Assembly: GCF_030282825.1 (NCBI RefSeq)
Contig: NZ_JASTZU010000051.1
Span: 57,548 to 121,547, forward strand
Reading direction: 5' to 3'
From: Aquibacillus rhizosphaerae
Lineage (GTDB): Bacteria; Bacillota; Bacilli; Bacillales; Amphibacillaceae
DNA: 64,000 nt
The notes beneath the pieces were generated by a model that made no database searches, was not told the DNA's origin, and worked only from the letters and a program-made list of their open reading frames with translations. A program made the position numbers and the translations under genes. Below are positions 34,347 to 45,575 of the stretch, piece after piece (the first letter of the stretch is position 1; each line of letters opens with the position of its first letter).

Positions 34347-36555
34347 GATTAGCCCCGAATTAATTGAGAAAGACGGTCTTTATCGTGAAATGGGAATCAC
34401 GGATGAAGAATTTCAATTAGTAAAGAAAATATTAGGTAGACTTCCTAACTTTACAGAGACAGGTATTTTTTCTGTAATGTGGTCGGAGCATTGTAGTTAT
34501 AAGACTTCCAAACCAGTACTTAAAAAGTTTCCTACGAAAGCACCTCATGTTATCCAAGGACCTGGAGAAGGGGCTGGAGTCATTGATATAGGTGACGGTC
34601 AAGCGGTAGTCTTTAAGATAGAGAGTCACAATCATCCTTCTGCTGTTGAACCATACCAAGGTGCAGCTACCGGGGTTGGTGGCATTATACGTGATGTTTT
34701 TTCAATGGGAGCTAGACCAATAGCAATATTAAATTCGTTACGATTTGGCAACTTAACATCAGGACGTGTAAAGTACCTTTTTGAGGAAGTAGTGAACGGA
34801 ATAGCTGGGTACGGAAATTGCGTTGGAGTACCGACTGTAGGTGGCGAAGTTCAATTTGATAATTGTTATGAGGGAAACCCTCTCGTTAATGCCATGTGTG
34901 TTGGACTAATTGATCAGAAAGATATCCAAAAAGGCATTGCAGCTGGTATAGGCAATACTGTTATTTATGCTGGAGCTCGAACAGGAAGAGATGGTATCCA
35001 TGGAGCAACCTTCGCTTCTGAAGATTTGTCGGAAGAATCAGAAAGTAAACGTCCTTCTGTTCAAGTTGGCGATCCTTTTATGGAAAAACTTTTAATCGAA
35101 GCATGCTTAGAAGTAATCCACTGTGATGCGTTAGTAGGGATGCAAGACATGGGTGCCGCAGGACTTACATCATCTGCAAGTGAGATGGCTAGTAAAGCTG
35201 GTACGGGAATGGAAATGGATTTAGATTTAGTTCCACAAAGAGAATTAGATATGACGCCATATGAAATGATGCTTTCTGAATCACAGGAACGAATGCTTTT
35301 AGTCGTAGAAAAAGGTCGTGAACAGGAAATTATAGATGTTTTTCAAAAATATGGACTAGAAGCAGTTGCTGTAGGACGTGTAACGGATGACAAGCGATTC
35401 AGACTTCTTCATAAAGGTGAGGTAGCTGCAGACATTCCAGTTGATTCATTAGCTGAAGATGCACCAGTTTACCATAAGCCATCAAAAGTTCCGACGTATT
35501 TTGAAGAATTTCAAACGATGGAAGACTATTATCCGGAAGTATTAGACTTCAGTGAAACATTAAAGGCTTTGTTACAACAAACAACGATTGCGAGTAAACA
35601 GTGGGTTTATGATCAATACGATTCAATGGTTCAAACAAACACGGTTGTAACACCTGGATCCGACGCTGCGGTCTTGCGTGTTCGTGGCTTCGACAAAGCA
35701 CTAGCAATGACAACGGATTGTAATTCTCGTTATATTTATTTGGATCCAGAAACAGGTGGTAAAATCGCTGTTGCAGAAGCTGCAAGAAACATTGTATGTT
35801 CTGGTGCCAAACCATTAGCTTTAACGGATGGTTTAAACTTCGGTAATCCAGATAAACCTGAAGTGTTTTGGCAAATTGAAAAAAGTGTGGACGGCATGTG
35901 TGAAGCAAGCCTAAAGTTACAGACACCTGTCATCAGTGGAAATGTATCCCTTTATAATGAATCTGGTAATCAAGCAATTTACCCAACACCAGTAGTAGGA
36001 ATGGTTGGTCTTCATGAATCGTTAGATCACATTACGCCATCGTTCTTTCAGTCAAAAGGAGACGCTATTTATGTTATCGGTGAAACAAATCCTGAATTCG
36101 GTGGAAGTGAGTTGCAAAACCTATTAGAAAATGATTACTTTGGAAAAGCACCAAAAATTGATTTAGAAGTTGAAGCTAAACGACAAAACCAGTTACTTAA
36201 AGCGATTCAATCTGGCCTAGTTGCTTCTGCACACGACCTATCTGAAGGTGGCTTAGCAGTAGCACTTGCCGAAAGTTTATTTAGCAACCAGCTAGGTTGT
36301 GAAGTAGAAGTAAATGGTGATGTAACTTCTGATTTATTTAGCGAAACACAATCTCGTTTTCTCGTATCTGTGAAAGAAGAAAATCAAACAGCATTTGAAG
36401 CTTTACTAGAAGATGCGAAATCAATTGGTTATGTAACTGATAGTGGAAAACTATCCGTTTCGCAATCTTCTAAAACAATTATTGAGGAACCAGCTGAAAG
36501 CTTAAAAGCATTATGGAAAGGGGCTATACCATGCTTGCTGAAATCAAAGGGTTAA
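34330..36555 (+). CDS. purL: Phosphoribosylformylglycinamidine synthase subunit PurL
   Basis: PurL forms FGAM from FGAR, ATP and the ammonia supplied by PurQ. At 741 residues it is the small Gram-positive form. Visible motifs are [46 protein letters not shown] and, in the second half, [22 protein letters not shown] precedes the ATG at 34330. The purF ribosome site and start lie inside its last 25 bases. Confidence 0.97.
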   Translation: MLQAPEISPELIEKDGLYREMGITDEEFQLVKKILGRLPNFTETGIFSVMWSEHCSYKTSKPVLKKFPTKAPHVIQGPGEGAGVIDIGDGQAVVFKIESHNHPSAVEPYQGAATGVGGIIRDVFSMGARPIAILNSLRFGNLTSGRVKYLFEEVVNGIAGYGNCVGVPTVGGEVQFDNCYEGNPLVNAMCVGLIDQKDIQKGIAAGIGNTVIYAGARTGRDGIHGATFASEDLSEESESKRPSVQVGDPFMEKLLIEACLEVIHCDALVGMQDMGAAGLTSSASEMASKAGTGMEMDLDLVPQRELDMTPYEMMLSESQERMLLVVEKGREQEIIDVFQKYGLEAVAVGRVTDDKRFRLLHKGEVAADIPVDSLAEDAPVYHKPSKVPTYFEEFQTMEDYYPEVLDFSETLKALLQQTTIASKQWVYDQYDSMVQTNTVVTPGSDAAVLRVRGFDKALAMTTDCNSRYIYLDPETGGKIAVAEAARNIVCSGAKPLALTDGLNFGNPDKPEVFWQIEKSVDGMCEASLKLQTPVISGNVSLYNESGNQAIYPTPVVGMVGLHESLDHITPSFFQSKGDAIYVIGETNPEFGGSELQNLLENDYFGKAPKIDLEVEAKRQNQLLKAIQSGLVASAHDLSEGGLAVALAESLFSNQLGCEVEVNGDVTSDLFSETQSRFLVSVKEENQTAFEALLEDAKSIGYVTDSGKLSVSQSSKTIIEEPAESLKALWKGAIPCLLKSKG

Positions 36556-37943
36556 ATGAAGAGTGCGGTGTCTTTGCAATCTGGGGTCATGAAAAAGCAG
36601 CAGAAATGACTTATTATGGTTTACATGCCCTACAGCACCGCGGTCAAGAAGGTGCTGGGATTGTCACGAGTGATGGAGAGTCACTGCATTTGCATAAAGG
36701 GAACGGATTGATTAACGAAGTTTTTGAACAGGATGAATTTTCTCGTTTAAAAGGAACAGCTGCCTTAGGTCATGTGCGCTACGCGACCCAAGGTGGTGGT
36801 GGTTATGATAACGTTCAACCACTTGTATTTCGGTCACAGAAAAAAAGTATGGCACTTGCGCATAATGGGAATTTAGTTAATGCAAATGCGCTGAAGAATC
36901 AATTAGAAGCACAAGGTAGTATTTTGCAAACGACATCGGACACAGAAGTAATCGCCCACTTAATAAAAAGAAGTGGTCATCTAGAAATGGAAGAAGCAAT
37001 TGCATCGGCCTTAGGAATGATAAAAGGTGCATATGCCTTCTCGATATTAACAGAAGATCAATTATTTGTGGCGCTTGATCCTAGAGGACTGCGTCCATTG
37101 TCGATTGGAATGTTAGGCGGGGCCTATGTGGTCGCTTCAGAAACGTGTGCGTTTGATCTCATAGGTGCTACTTACATTAGAGAAGTCTTACCTGGAGAAT
37201 TAATTATTATCGATGATAATGGCATGACATCAAAACGTTTTGCATCTCCATTACAACGGACGTTATGTTCGATGGAATATGTATATTTTTCTCGTCCAGA
37301 TAGCGATTTAGATGGATTAAATGTCCATGCTAGCCGTAAAACAATGGGGAAACAACTAGCAATCGAATCACCAGTGGAAGCAGACGTAGTTACAGGTGTG
37401 CCAGACTCGAGTATTTCAGCTGCAATTGGCTATTCAGAAGCAACGGGAATACCTTATGAATTAGGTTTAATAAAAAATCGTTATGTTGGTCGTACATTTA
37501 TTCAACCCTCCCAAGAATTGAGGGAACAAGGGGTGAAGATGAAACTATCAGCTGTACGTGGAATCGTTGAAGGAAAGCGTGTTGTGATGATTGATGATTC
37601 GATTGTGCGTGGAACGACAAGCAGAAGAATTGTACATTTGTTAAAAGAAGCTGGTGCAACAGAAGTCCATGTTCGAATTGCTTCCCCACCAATCAAAAAT
37701 CCTTGCTACTATGGGATAGATACATCTAATAAAGGGGAATTAATTGCCTCTGGTAATGAGATAGAAGATATTCGTCAACTAATTGGTGCAGACAGTTTGG
37801 CATACTTAACTACGGACGGTCTAGAACAATCGATTGTAAGTGGTAGAGATTCAATTGAGCACGGTATTTGTAACGCCTGTTTTACTGGTAACTATCCAAC
37901 AGAAATATACCCAGATACAGTGTTACCTGCATATAAAGATTAA
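36531..37943 (+). CDS. purF: Amidophosphoribosyltransferase
   Basis: PurF makes phosphoribosylamine, the first committed step. I chose the ATG at 36531, after AAAGGGG, because it gives the 11-residue propeptide [11 protein letters not shown] before the nucleophile Cys, as in B. subtilis; an in-frame ATG at 36513 is only a purL-overlapping extension. The 470-residue protein has the Ntn amidotransferase half ([10 protein letters not shown]) and the PRPP site [16 protein letters not shown]. Cysteines near the end (HGICNACF) plus earlier ones fit the 4Fe-4S cluster of the Bacillus enzyme. Confidence 0.97.
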   Translation: MLAEIKGLNEECGVFAIWGHEKAAEMTYYGLHALQHRGQEGAGIVTSDGESLHLHKGNGLINEVFEQDEFSRLKGTAALGHVRYATQGGGGYDNVQPLVFRSQKKSMALAHNGNLVNANALKNQLEAQGSILQTTSDTEVIAHLIKRSGHLEMEEAIASALGMIKGAYAFSILTEDQLFVALDPRGLRPLSIGMLGGAYVVASETCAFDLIGATYIREVLPGELIIIDDNGMTSKRFASPLQRTLCSMEYVYFSRPDSDLDGLNVHASRKTMGKQLAIESPVEADVVTGVPDSSISAAIGYSEATGIPYELGLIKNRYVGRTFIQPSQELREQGVKMKLSAVRGIVEGKRVVMIDDSIVRGTTSRRIVHLLKEAGATEVHVRIASPPIKNPCYYGIDTSNKGELIASGNEIEDIRQLIGADSLAYLTTDGLEQSIVSGRDSIEHGICNACFTGNYPTEIYPDTVLPAYKD

Positions 37944-37968
37944 AGTGACCGATAAAGGAGCTTAACTA

Positions 37969-38994
37969 ATGAGCGAAATTTATAAACAGGCTGGTGTCGA
38001 TGTTAATGCCGGCTATCAAGCTGTTGATCTAATGAAAAAGCATATAAAAAAGACAAACCGTCCAGAGGTTTTAGGTGGGGTCGGAGCATTTGCTGGTCTG
38101 TTTGACCTGTCATCGTTTTCCTATGATGAGCCGGTTTTAGTATCTGGTACTGATGGTGTTGGAACGAAACTAAAACTTGCTTTTGAAATGGATAAGCATG
38201 ATACAGTTGGAATTGACCTTGTGGCAATGTGTGTCAACGATATTGTAGCACAAGGAGCAGATCCATTATTTTTCCTTGATTACATTGCTTGTGGAAAAAA
38301 TGAACCTGAAAAGATGGAACAAATAGTTAAAGGAATCTCAGATGGATGTGTCGAAAGTGGTAGTGCTTTAATCGGTGGTGAAACAGCGGAAATGCCTGGG
38401 ATGTATCAAGATGGTGAGTATGACTTGGCAGGATTTGTGGTTGGAATAGCGGATAAAAAACAACTAATTACAGGTGAGCATATCGAAGCTGGAGACAGTA
38501 TCATAGGTATCGCTTCTAGTGGACTTCACTCCAATGGTTTTTCGTTAGTGCGAAAAATTATAGCAGAACAACAGTTAGATTTCACGAAAACGTACAAGTC
38601 CCTTGATAAGTCATTAGGTGAGGAGCTTCTGACTCCAACAAAAATTTACGTGAAGGCTCTAAAACAACTAAAACAGGATATTACAATAAAAGGGATTAGT
38701 CACATTACTGGTGGTGGATTTTATGAAAATATACCACGAGCTTTACCCGAAAATTTAGGAGCTAGAATATCAATAGGTAGTTGGGATGTTCCACCAATAT
38801 ATTCCTTTCTTCAAACGCAAGCAGAGCTTAGCTTCGATGACATGCTTGGTGTATTTAATATGGGAGTCGGTATGGCTGTTGTCGTGTCCCCACATGAAGC
38901 CCAAATGGCGCTTCAATTACTAGAAGATATTGGTGAAAAAGCCTCGGTCATTGGTGAAGTAATCGAAGGTCATGGGGTGGTTATAAATAAATGA
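37969..38994 (+). CDS. purM: Phosphoribosylformylglycinamidine cyclo-ligase
   Basis: PurM closes the imidazole ring to give AIR. The 341-residue protein has [27 protein letters not shown] [20 protein letters not shown], and [12 protein letters not shown]. It is related in fold to PurL. AAAGGAGCTT precedes ATG 37969. Its last codon overlaps purN by four bases. Confidence 0.97.
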   Translation: MSEIYKQAGVDVNAGYQAVDLMKKHIKKTNRPEVLGGVGAFAGLFDLSSFSYDEPVLVSGTDGVGTKLKLAFEMDKHDTVGIDLVAMCVNDIVAQGADPLFFLDYIACGKNEPEKMEQIVKGISDGCVESGSALIGGETAEMPGMYQDGEYDLAGFVVGIADKKQLITGEHIEAGDSIIGIASSGLHSNGFSLVRKIIAEQQLDFTKTYKSLDKSLGEELLTPTKIYVKALKQLKQDITIKGISHITGGGFYENIPRALPENLGARISIGSWDVPPIYSFLQTQAELSFDDMLGVFNMGVGMAVVVSPHEAQMALQLLEDIGEKASVIGEVIEGHGVVINK

Positions 38995-39578
38995 ACAAAA
39001 CCAAAATAGCCGTTTTCGCCTCAGGAACTGGCAGTAACTTTGATTCCATTATGAAAGAAATTGAATTGGGCAATCTTGATTGTCAGGTAATGTTAGTTGT
39101 TTGTGATAAACCAGAAGCAAAGGTACTAGGTAAAGCAAAAGTCTATCAAGTACCTTCCTTTTCTTTTAACCCGAAACAATATCAGAATAAAGCAGACTTT
39201 GAAAAAGAGATTGTTATAAAATTAGCTGAACTAGGGGTAGAGTGGATAATTTTAGCCGGCTATATGCGCTTAATTGGTACAACTTTATTAGAGGCATATG
39301 AATCTAAAATTATTAACATACATCCTTCCCTTTTACCTGCTTTTCCAGGTAAGGACGCGATTGGGCAAGCAGTTGAGTTGGGGGTTAAAATAACAGGTGT
39401 TACGATTCATTTCGTTGACGAAGGAATGGATACAGGTAAAATCATTGAACAAGAAGCGGTGCGTGTTCAAAAAAATGAAAACCGTGAATCATTACAAAAA
39501 CGGATACAAGCAATCGAACATCAACTATTTCCAAAAACAATACAAGCATTAATTTCAGAAAAAGACTGTCTAGGATGA
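38991..39578 (+). CDS. purN: Phosphoribosylglycinamide formyltransferase
   Basis: PurN transfers a formyl group from 10-formyltetrahydrofolate to GAR. The 195-residue protein has [12 protein letters not shown] at the N-terminus, [23 protein letters not shown] with the catalytic Asn and His, and [13 protein letters not shown] with the Asp. ATG overlaps the purM stop; GGGGTGG lies just upstream. No purT-type formate-dependent enzyme is present in the window. Confidence 0.97.
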   Translation: MNKTKIAVFASGTGSNFDSIMKEIELGNLDCQVMLVVCDKPEAKVLGKAKVYQVPSFSFNPKQYQNKADFEKEIVIKLAELGVEWIILAGYMRLIGTTLLEAYESKIINIHPSLLPAFPGKDAIGQAVELGVKITGVTIHFVDEGMDTGKIIEQEAVRVQKNENRESLQKRIQAIEHQLFPKTIQALISEKDCLG

Positions 39579-39598
39579 CAGGAAAGGGGAGCAAGAAC

Positions 39599-41131
39599 TT
39601 GAAAAAAAGAGCATTATTAAGCGTATCTGATAAAAGTAATCTTGTGGAATTTGCGCAAGGATTAGATAAATTAGGCTATGAGTTGATTTCTACTGGAGGT
39701 ACGTTGAAAGCGTTGAAACAAGCTGGATTACCAGCAATACCTGTTTCTGCTGTAACTAACTTTGATGAAATTTTAGATGGAAGAGTAAAAACACTACATC
39801 CTTTTATACATGCAGGTCTACTTGCTAAACGTGATGATGCGTCTCACCAACAACAATTACAAGAACGTGATATTCAACCAATTGATTTGGTTGTTGTGAA
39901 CCTTTATCCTTTCAAGCAAACGATTGAACAAGAAGGTGTAACAGAAGAGCAGGCAATAGAAAACATCGATATTGGTGGTCCGACAATGCTGCGTTCAGCT
40001 GCGAAAAACTTTAACGATGTTACCGTTGTTGTTGATCCTGAAGATTATCCTGCTGTATTAGATCAGTTTAACGAAGACACAGGGGATTTTGAATTTCGTA
40101 AAAAGTTAGCTGCAAAAGTATTTAGACATACAGCTAATTATGATGCGATGATTGCTAACTACTTAACTACCATTACCGGTGAAACTGATCCAGAAACTTA
40201 TACGATTACATATGAGAAAGTGCAATCATTACGTTACGGTGAAAACCCACACCAAGCAGCAGCTTTTTATCAAGAGGCGAGTGTAAAAGGCGCATCGATT
40301 GCCAATGCAAAACAGTTACATGGGAAAGAGCTCTCCTATAATAATATTCAAGATGCTAATGCCGCACTAGAAATAGTGCTTGAATACAGCAACCCAGCTG
40401 CTGTGGCAGTCAAACATATGAATCCTTGCGGGGTAGGAATTGGTAATACAATCTCTGAAGCATACGCAAAAGCTTATGAAGCTGACCCAGTCTCTATCTT
40501 CGGTGGAATTGTCGCTTTAAATCGTGAAGTAGATGAAGAGACGGCTGACCAATTAAAAAATATCTTTTTAGAAATTGTTATTGCACCATCGTTCTCGAAG
40601 AAAGCAATTGAACTATTAACCGTAAAACCAAATATTCGTTTACTTGAAACCCCAATGGAATATGCAGGATCAGATACGAAAAAAGTAGTAAGTGTCGTGG
40701 GTGGTTTACTCGTTCAAGACAGGGATAACGGATCAGTGACAGAAACAGATATTACCATACCGACTGAAAGAAAGCCAGATGAGAAAGAATTAGCTGAATT
40801 ACTATTTGCTTGGAAAGTAGTCAAGCATGTGAAGTCGAATGCAATTGTTGTTGCAAAAGCTGATCAAACGTTAGGAGTAGGTGCAGGGCAAATGAATCGT
40901 GTTGGGGCTGCCAAAATTGCCTTTGAACAAGCAGCAGAGAAAGCAAAAGGTGCGGTAATGGCGTCTGATGCATTTTTCCCAATGCCGGACACGGTTGAAG
41001 CAGCAGCGGAAGCGGGAATAACTGCGATTATTCAGCCTGGTGGCTCCAAGCGTGATCAAGATTCGATTGATGCTTGTAATAAGCATGGAATCACAATGGT
41101 ATTTACTGGGATGCGCCACTTTAAGCATTAA
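39599..41131 (+). CDS. purH: Bifunctional AICAR transformylase/IMP cyclohydrolase
   Basis: PurH does the last two steps to IMP. I place the start at TTG 39599, eight bases after AAAGGGGAG, giving [12 protein letters not shown] like B. subtilis; an in-frame ATG at 39575 overlaps purN but has no ribosome site. The 510-residue protein has the cyclohydrolase half ([29 protein letters not shown]) and the transformylase half ([35 protein letters not shown]). Confidence 0.96.
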   Translation: MKKRALLSVSDKSNLVEFAQGLDKLGYELISTGGTLKALKQAGLPAIPVSAVTNFDEILDGRVKTLHPFIHAGLLAKRDDASHQQQLQERDIQPIDLVVVNLYPFKQTIEQEGVTEEQAIENIDIGGPTMLRSAAKNFNDVTVVVDPEDYPAVLDQFNEDTGDFEFRKKLAAKVFRHTANYDAMIANYLTTITGETDPETYTITYEKVQSLRYGENPHQAAAFYQEASVKGASIANAKQLHGKELSYNNIQDANAALEIVLEYSNPAAVAVKHMNPCGVGIGNTISEAYAKAYEADPVSIFGGIVALNREVDEETADQLKNIFLEIVIAPSFSKKAIELLTVKPNIRLLETPMEYAGSDTKKVVSVVGGLLVQDRDNGSVTETDITIPTERKPDEKELAELLFAWKVVKHVKSNAIVVAKADQTLGVGAGQMNRVGAAKIAFEQAAEKAKGAVMASDAFFPMPDTVEAAAEAGITAIIQPGGSKRDQDSIDACNKHGITMVFTGMRHFKH

Positions 41132-41211
41132 AAAATCCTATTAGTAGATTGACTATCCGGTGTGATGACTGCAAATTTAAATGGTTTGTAGATGGATAAG
41201 GAGGGGACCCC

Positions 41212-42474
41212 TTGAACGTTTTAGTAATTGGTAGTGGTGGTCGTGAACACAGTATTGTAAAAAAGCTAGCGCAGAGCGAACAGGTAAGTGAAATATATGC
41301 CGCTCCAGGAAATGGCGGAATTGCAGCAGAGGCTACGTGTATTAATATTAACGATAATCAAGTAGAAGAACTAGTAGCTTTTGCTAAGAGAAATTTGATT
41401 GATTGGACGATTGTTGGACCGGAAGTACCATTACTTGCAGGAGTTGTAAATGCCTTTAAAGCAGAAGGATTACAAGTATTTGGTCCAACCAAAGAAGCTG
41501 CGCTGATTGAAGGAAGTAAAGATTTTGCTAAATCTATCATGAAAAAATATAGTATCCCGACTGCAGATTATCAAACCTTTACAGATATAGAAGAGGCAAA
41601 ACAATACATCAATCAAAAAGGTGCTCCAATTGTTATTAAAGCAGACGGGTTAGCGGCAGGAAAAGGTGTAGTTGTTGCAACTAATTTGAATGAAGCACTA
41701 GAAGCAGTGGAAATGATGCTTGTTGACAATAAGTTTGGAGAGGCAGGAAGTCAGGTAGTAATTGAAGAGTTTTTAGATGGAAAAGAGTTTTCATTAATGG
41801 CTTTCGTCAATGGGGAAAAAGTCTACCCCTTACTTCCTGCTAGAGATCATAAACGTGCTTTTGACAATGATCAAGGCCCTAATACAGGTGGAATGGGAGC
41901 ATTTTCTCCAGTACCGGACCTAAATCAAAAAGACGTTGATTATGCGGTCGAACATATTCTTAAACCTACTGCGAAAGGTATGATTGAAGAGGGTCGTTCG
42001 TTTACAGGAATATTATATGCTGGTCTAATTGAAACGGATCAAGGACCTAAAGTGATAGAATTTAATGCTAGATTAGGAGATCCGGAAACACAAGTAGTAT
42101 TACCACTTCTAAAAAATGACCTTATTCAAGTAATTAGCGATGTAACTGCTGGTTTGGATCCTGGACTTGAGTGGGAAGATGCTTATTGTATTGGAACGGT
42201 GGTAGCTTCTGAAGGTTACCCAGGATTATATAAAAAAGAAGTTATGTTACCTGAGTTAAGTCCATCAGATGATAGCTTTGTCATTCATGCAGGAACTGGC
42301 CAAGACCAAGTCGGGAATTACTACTCGACAGGTGGGCGAGTACTATTAGTAGGTTCTGTGCAAAAAGAATCCCAAGAAGCACAGAAACATATTTATAATT
42401 ACTTAAAAGTATTTGACAGTAATGATTCGTTCTTTTACCGCTCAGACATTGGGTTTAGCAAAGTGAATAAATAA
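41212..42474 (+). CDS. purD: Phosphoribosylamine-glycine ligase
   Basis: PurD joins glycine to phosphoribosylamine with ATP. The 420-residue ATP-grasp protein has VIGSGGREHS, VVGPEVPLL-like TIVGPEVPLLAGV, IKADGLAAGKGV, NTGGMGAFSP and EFNARLGDPETQ. Start is TTG 41212 after AAGGAGGGG. It is the last gene of the operon, 80 bases after purH and followed by a strong terminator. Confidence 0.97.
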   Translation: MNVLVIGSGGREHSIVKKLAQSEQVSEIYAAPGNGGIAAEATCININDNQVEELVAFAKRNLIDWTIVGPEVPLLAGVVNAFKAEGLQVFGPTKEAALIEGSKDFAKSIMKKYSIPTADYQTFTDIEEAKQYINQKGAPIVIKADGLAAGKGVVVATNLNEALEAVEMMLVDNKFGEAGSQVVIEEFLDGKEFSLMAFVNGEKVYPLLPARDHKRAFDNDQGPNTGGMGAFSPVPDLNQKDVDYAVEHILKPTAKGMIEEGRSFTGILYAGLIETDQGPKVIEFNARLGDPETQVVLPLLKNDLIQVISDVTAGLDPGLEWEDAYCIGTVVASEGYPGLYKKEVMLPELSPSDDSFVIHAGTGQDQVGNYYSTGGRVLLVGSVQKESQEAQKHIYNYLKVFDSNDSFFYRSDIGFSKVNK

Positions 42475-42486
42475 TGGGTTAAGATA

Positions 42487-42530
42487 CGCGCAGTTGGATT
42501 ATATTTCAGAATCCAATCTGCGCTTTTTTT
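42487..42530 (+). terminator. pur operon terminator
   Basis: GCGCAGTTGGATT and AATCCAATCTGCGC pair with one bulge around ATATTTCAG, followed by TTTTTTTG. Confidence 0.95.
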
Positions 42531-42595
42531 GTTTTGGCAGTTTTTTAAAAGTTTTATGTTTATGACAGATAATATAAAGTTTTCACTAACAGCTA

Positions 42596-42727
42596 TGTTG
42601 ATTTTTGCTCCGGGCAGTCGCTTTCCGCGGGCACGGATTCAGCTAACTCAGAAGAAGACCACTTCTGAGTGGATCTTCAGCTCGCGCTGTTCACGAAGGA
42701 GTCGACTACCCTAAACTGCAATCAACA
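42596..42727. repeat. MITE-like palindromic repeat, family R3
   Basis: The ends TGTTGATT and AATCAACA are inverted. Inside are GTCGCTTTCCGCGGG, a nested ACTCAGAAG/CTTCTGAGT palindrome, and GAAGGAGTCGAC. The CGCTTTCCGCGGG...AGGAGTCG pattern is a common intergenic element in Bacillaceae. A 61-codon frame across it is not a gene. Base 42895 to 43040 shows no further element. Confidence 0.8.
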
Positions 42728-42837
42728 ATCTAATGTGAGTAGTGTTCTTTTATTTACTGACGTTATATATAAAGCACTATATCTATACCTATACTAGGCT
42801 AAATGCACGACTCACCTCTCTCATGAATTATTAGGCT

Positions 42838-42894
42838 TATTTTTCCGTAGCGCTGTATTAACCACTCATCTTAAATAAAATGCAAGGAAGTTAC
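42838..42894 (-). repeat. Intergenic repeat family R4, minus orientation
   Basis: Read on the minus strand it gives GTAACTTCCTTGC, then ATTTAAGATGAGTGGTTAAT and CGCTACGGAAAAATA. This closely matches 62314-62370 on the plus strand. Confidence 0.75.
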
Positions 42895-43040
42895 GATAAA
42901 GTTATTGCAGACTTTCTATCAAGTTTGTCGGTTGTAAAGTAACAATATTTATAAAAAATGCCTATGTTATTAATTCATTATTCATAGGAACATAAAAGGA
43001 AAAATATGTTAGAGTATAAGGTAACAAAGATAAATAGAAG

Positions 43041-43850
43041 GTGATTATAATCGAAACAAGTCAGCAAAAAGTCATTTCATTAAAAAAACTGACAATGAAT
43101 TATGGTGGTAACCGAGTATTAACAGGTGTTGACCTTGATGTTTACCAAGGTCAAATTATTGGTTACATAGGGCCAAATGGCGCTGGTAAAAGCACTACCG
43201 TTAAAATCATGCTTGGGCTGGTTGATGGGTATCGCGGGTCCGTTGAGATTTTTGATCAGGATATAGCAAATGGAGATCAAGCATATAAGCAAAGGATCGG
43301 ATATGTTCCAGAAGGTGGCGATCTTTATGACAACCTAACCGCCTGTGAATACTTGACTTTTACCGGTAGATTATACGGATTAAATGAACAGGAAGCAGAA
43401 TATAAAGCTAGTAGATTAATAGAAAAGTTTGGGTTAGAAGATGTGTTCCATACAAGGATTTCCGCATACTCTAAGGGGATGAAACAAAAGGTATTGATCA
43501 TTGCTAGCTTGCTACATGATCCTGATATTATTTTTCTAGATGAACCTCTAAACGGGTTAGATGCCAATAGTGTCATGATAATTAAAGAAATTCTCTCCCA
43601 ACTAGCAGAGGAAGGGAAAACAATCTTTTACTCTTCACACATTATGGATGTAGTAGAGAAAATTAGTAATCGTATTATATTGCTTGCGGACGGCAAAGTA
43701 ATAGCTGATGGCAGCTTTGAGGATTTAAGACAGAAAAATAAAGAAGGTACTTTAGAAGAAATTTTTAACCAATTAACAGGATTTAATCAACATAAACAAA
43801 TTGCAGATGATATTGTTTCCATCGTAAAAGAGGTGGAAGGTGATGCATAA
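43041..43850 (+). CDS. ABC transporter ATP-binding protein
   Basis: The 269-residue ATPase has Walker A at 44-52 (GPNGAGKST), a Q-loop (YVPEGG), an ABC signature in the variant form YSKGMKQK, Walker B DIIFLDEPLNGLD and the switch His in SSHIMD. The variant signature is usual in bacitracin/Nat-type exporters. The start is uncertain: GTG at 43041 has no ribosome site of its own, while GAAGGTGAT overlaps it and would fit a start near the ATC at 43050, which is non-standard. It overlaps the permease gene by 11 bases. Substrate unknown. Confidence 0.9.
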   Translation: MIIIETSQQKVISLKKLTMNYGGNRVLTGVDLDVYQGQIIGYIGPNGAGKSTTVKIMLGLVDGYRGSVEIFDQDIANGDQAYKQRIGYVPEGGDLYDNLTACEYLTFTGRLYGLNEQEAEYKASRLIEKFGLEDVFHTRISAYSKGMKQKVLIIASLLHDPDIIFLDEPLNGLDANSVMIIKEILSQLAEEGKTIFYSSHIMDVVEKISNRIILLADGKVIADGSFEDLRQKNKEGTLEEIFNQLTGFNQHKQIADDIVSIVKEVEGDA

Positions 43851-45483
43851 TTTTCTGTCCTTAAAAATACTAGATAAATGTGAGCGTATGTTTAGTACAT
43901 TTGGCATTGATTATAACCTCATGAGACAAATCCTTCAGGTAAAATTAACGATGGATCAAAGACGCGTGCCGACTATTTTTAATCAGAACGCTAAACAAGA
44001 AACAAAAAACCAATTTTTGAAGTCGTTAGGGTTATATGCGCTTTATGGTTTAATCTTAATTCCGTTTATTGTGTTTGGTGAAAACTATATATTTCAAATG
44101 GGGATAGTATTTGGAATTGCTATGTTTATGCTGATGATGTCAATGATCTCAGACTTTTCAACGGTCTTACTTGATATTAGAGACAAAACTATTTTAGATA
44201 CGAAACCAATTTCTGATAAGACAGTTAGTGTAGCTAAAATGGTGCATGTCTGCATTTATATGACACAACTAACAGGGGCCTTTGCACTAATTCCATTAGT
44301 TGTTGGACTATTTACCCAAGGTATATTATTTACACTTATTTTTATCGTTGAATTGGTATTAATGGGACTATTTATTGTTGTATTAACAGCACTGATATAT
44401 ATATTTATCTTGCGTTTTTTCAGTGGAGAACGGTTAAAGGATATTATTAACTACGTACAAATTCTATTATCTATTTCCATTATAGTTGGGTATCAGATTG
44501 TAGCTAGATCTTTTGAGTTTGTGGAATTAGATGTATCTTTCACCTTTCAGTGGTGGCATGTACTGATTCCACCGATTTGGTTTGGAGCACCATATGAACT
44601 TATACTTAATCAGCAGCTATCGAACACAAATATAGTCTTGTCACTACTTGTATTACTCATTCCCATCCTATCGATTTTTATTTATGCACGTTTAGTTCCA
44701 TCTTTTGAACGAAACTTACAAAAACTATTAAACAATAGCGGGACTAATAAAAAGAAAAGAATGCGTATAAATCAGGTTTGGCAACGACTAGTTTGTAGAA
44801 GTGAGTTAGAAAAAACTTTTTTCCAGTTTTCTTCCTTAATTCTAAAGCAGGAGAGAGAGTTTAAATTAAAGGTTTATCCTTCTTTAGGTATGGGGATTGT
44901 TTTTCCTTTTATCTTTCTGTTCAGTTACATAAGTACTAATAGTTTTGAAGAGTTGAGTTCTAGTAAGCTATACGTAACGATTCATTTTTGCAATCTAATT
45001 ATTTTAACAGTCGTACACATGCTAAGGTATTCTAGCAATTACAAGGCGGCATGGATTTACCAAACGGCACCAATTAATAATAAATTTGTTATTTACCGGG
45101 CGACATTAAAAGCGTTTCTAGTTAAACTATATATCCCTATATTTGGATTGGTAAGTATTATTTTCATAGCAATTTTCTCCTATCAAATCATACCAGATTT
45201 AATAATCGTATTCTTAACAGCATTACTCATAACAATCATAACTTACAGATTAATAAATAATAAGGTATATCCTTTTTCAGAATCATTTGCATTTGCGCAG
45301 GATTCAAGTACAACTGCAATAACCTTTTTAATTATGTTCATCATCGCAATATCGGCAGGTGTACATTTCATGATTACAACTATTCCATTTGGAATTTATG
45401 CATATGGTGTTATTTTATTTGTTGCAAACTTAATTTCTTGGAAAAAGATATTACCGACAAAAGTAGCTATATCAAAAAGGTAG
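43840..45483 (+). CDS. ABC transporter permease
   Basis: The 547-residue protein has about 12 hydrophobic helices in two groups, with a hydrophilic middle (about 285-330) that includes FERNLQKLLNN and KKKRMRIN. This is a large permease with no solute-binding domain, typical of exporters in Firmicutes whose substrate is unknown. It is translated from an ATG overlapping the ATPase gene by 11 bases, so the two form a transporter. No sensor-kinase or response-regulator gene is adjacent to hint at an antibiotic-detoxification role. Confidence 0.87.
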   Translation: MMHNFLSLKILDKCERMFSTFGIDYNLMRQILQVKLTMDQRRVPTIFNQNAKQETKNQFLKSLGLYALYGLILIPFIVFGENYIFQMGIVFGIAMFMLMMSMISDFSTVLLDIRDKTILDTKPISDKTVSVAKMVHVCIYMTQLTGAFALIPLVVGLFTQGILFTLIFIVELVLMGLFIVVLTALIYIFILRFFSGERLKDIINYVQILLSISIIVGYQIVARSFEFVELDVSFTFQWWHVLIPPIWFGAPYELILNQQLSNTNIVLSLLVLLIPILSIFIYARLVPSFERNLQKLLNNSGTNKKKRMRINQVWQRLVCRSELEKTFFQFSSLILKQEREFKLKVYPSLGMGIVFPFIFLFSYISTNSFEELSSSKLYVTIHFCNLIILTVVHMLRYSSNYKAAWIYQTAPINNKFVIYRATLKAFLVKLYIPIFGLVSIIFIAIFSYQIIPDLIIVFLTALLITIITYRLINNKVYPFSESFAFAQDSSTTAITFLIMFIIAISAGVHFMITTIPFGIYAYGVILFVANLISWKKILPTKVAISKR

Positions 45484-45575
45484 ATTTCTGCCCATTATTG
45501 CTTTAGGTAGTAGCGGAATTCCATTTCCTGAATAGGTTAATCGTGTAGATGATTTAAGAGGGAGGAGCAACACGT

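Noticed and set aside
35549..35926. 125-codon reverse frame in purL
   Set aside because: Antisense shadow of a highly conserved gene.
42529..42714. 61-codon open frame after purD
   Set aside because: It overlaps the purD terminator and the R3 repeat.
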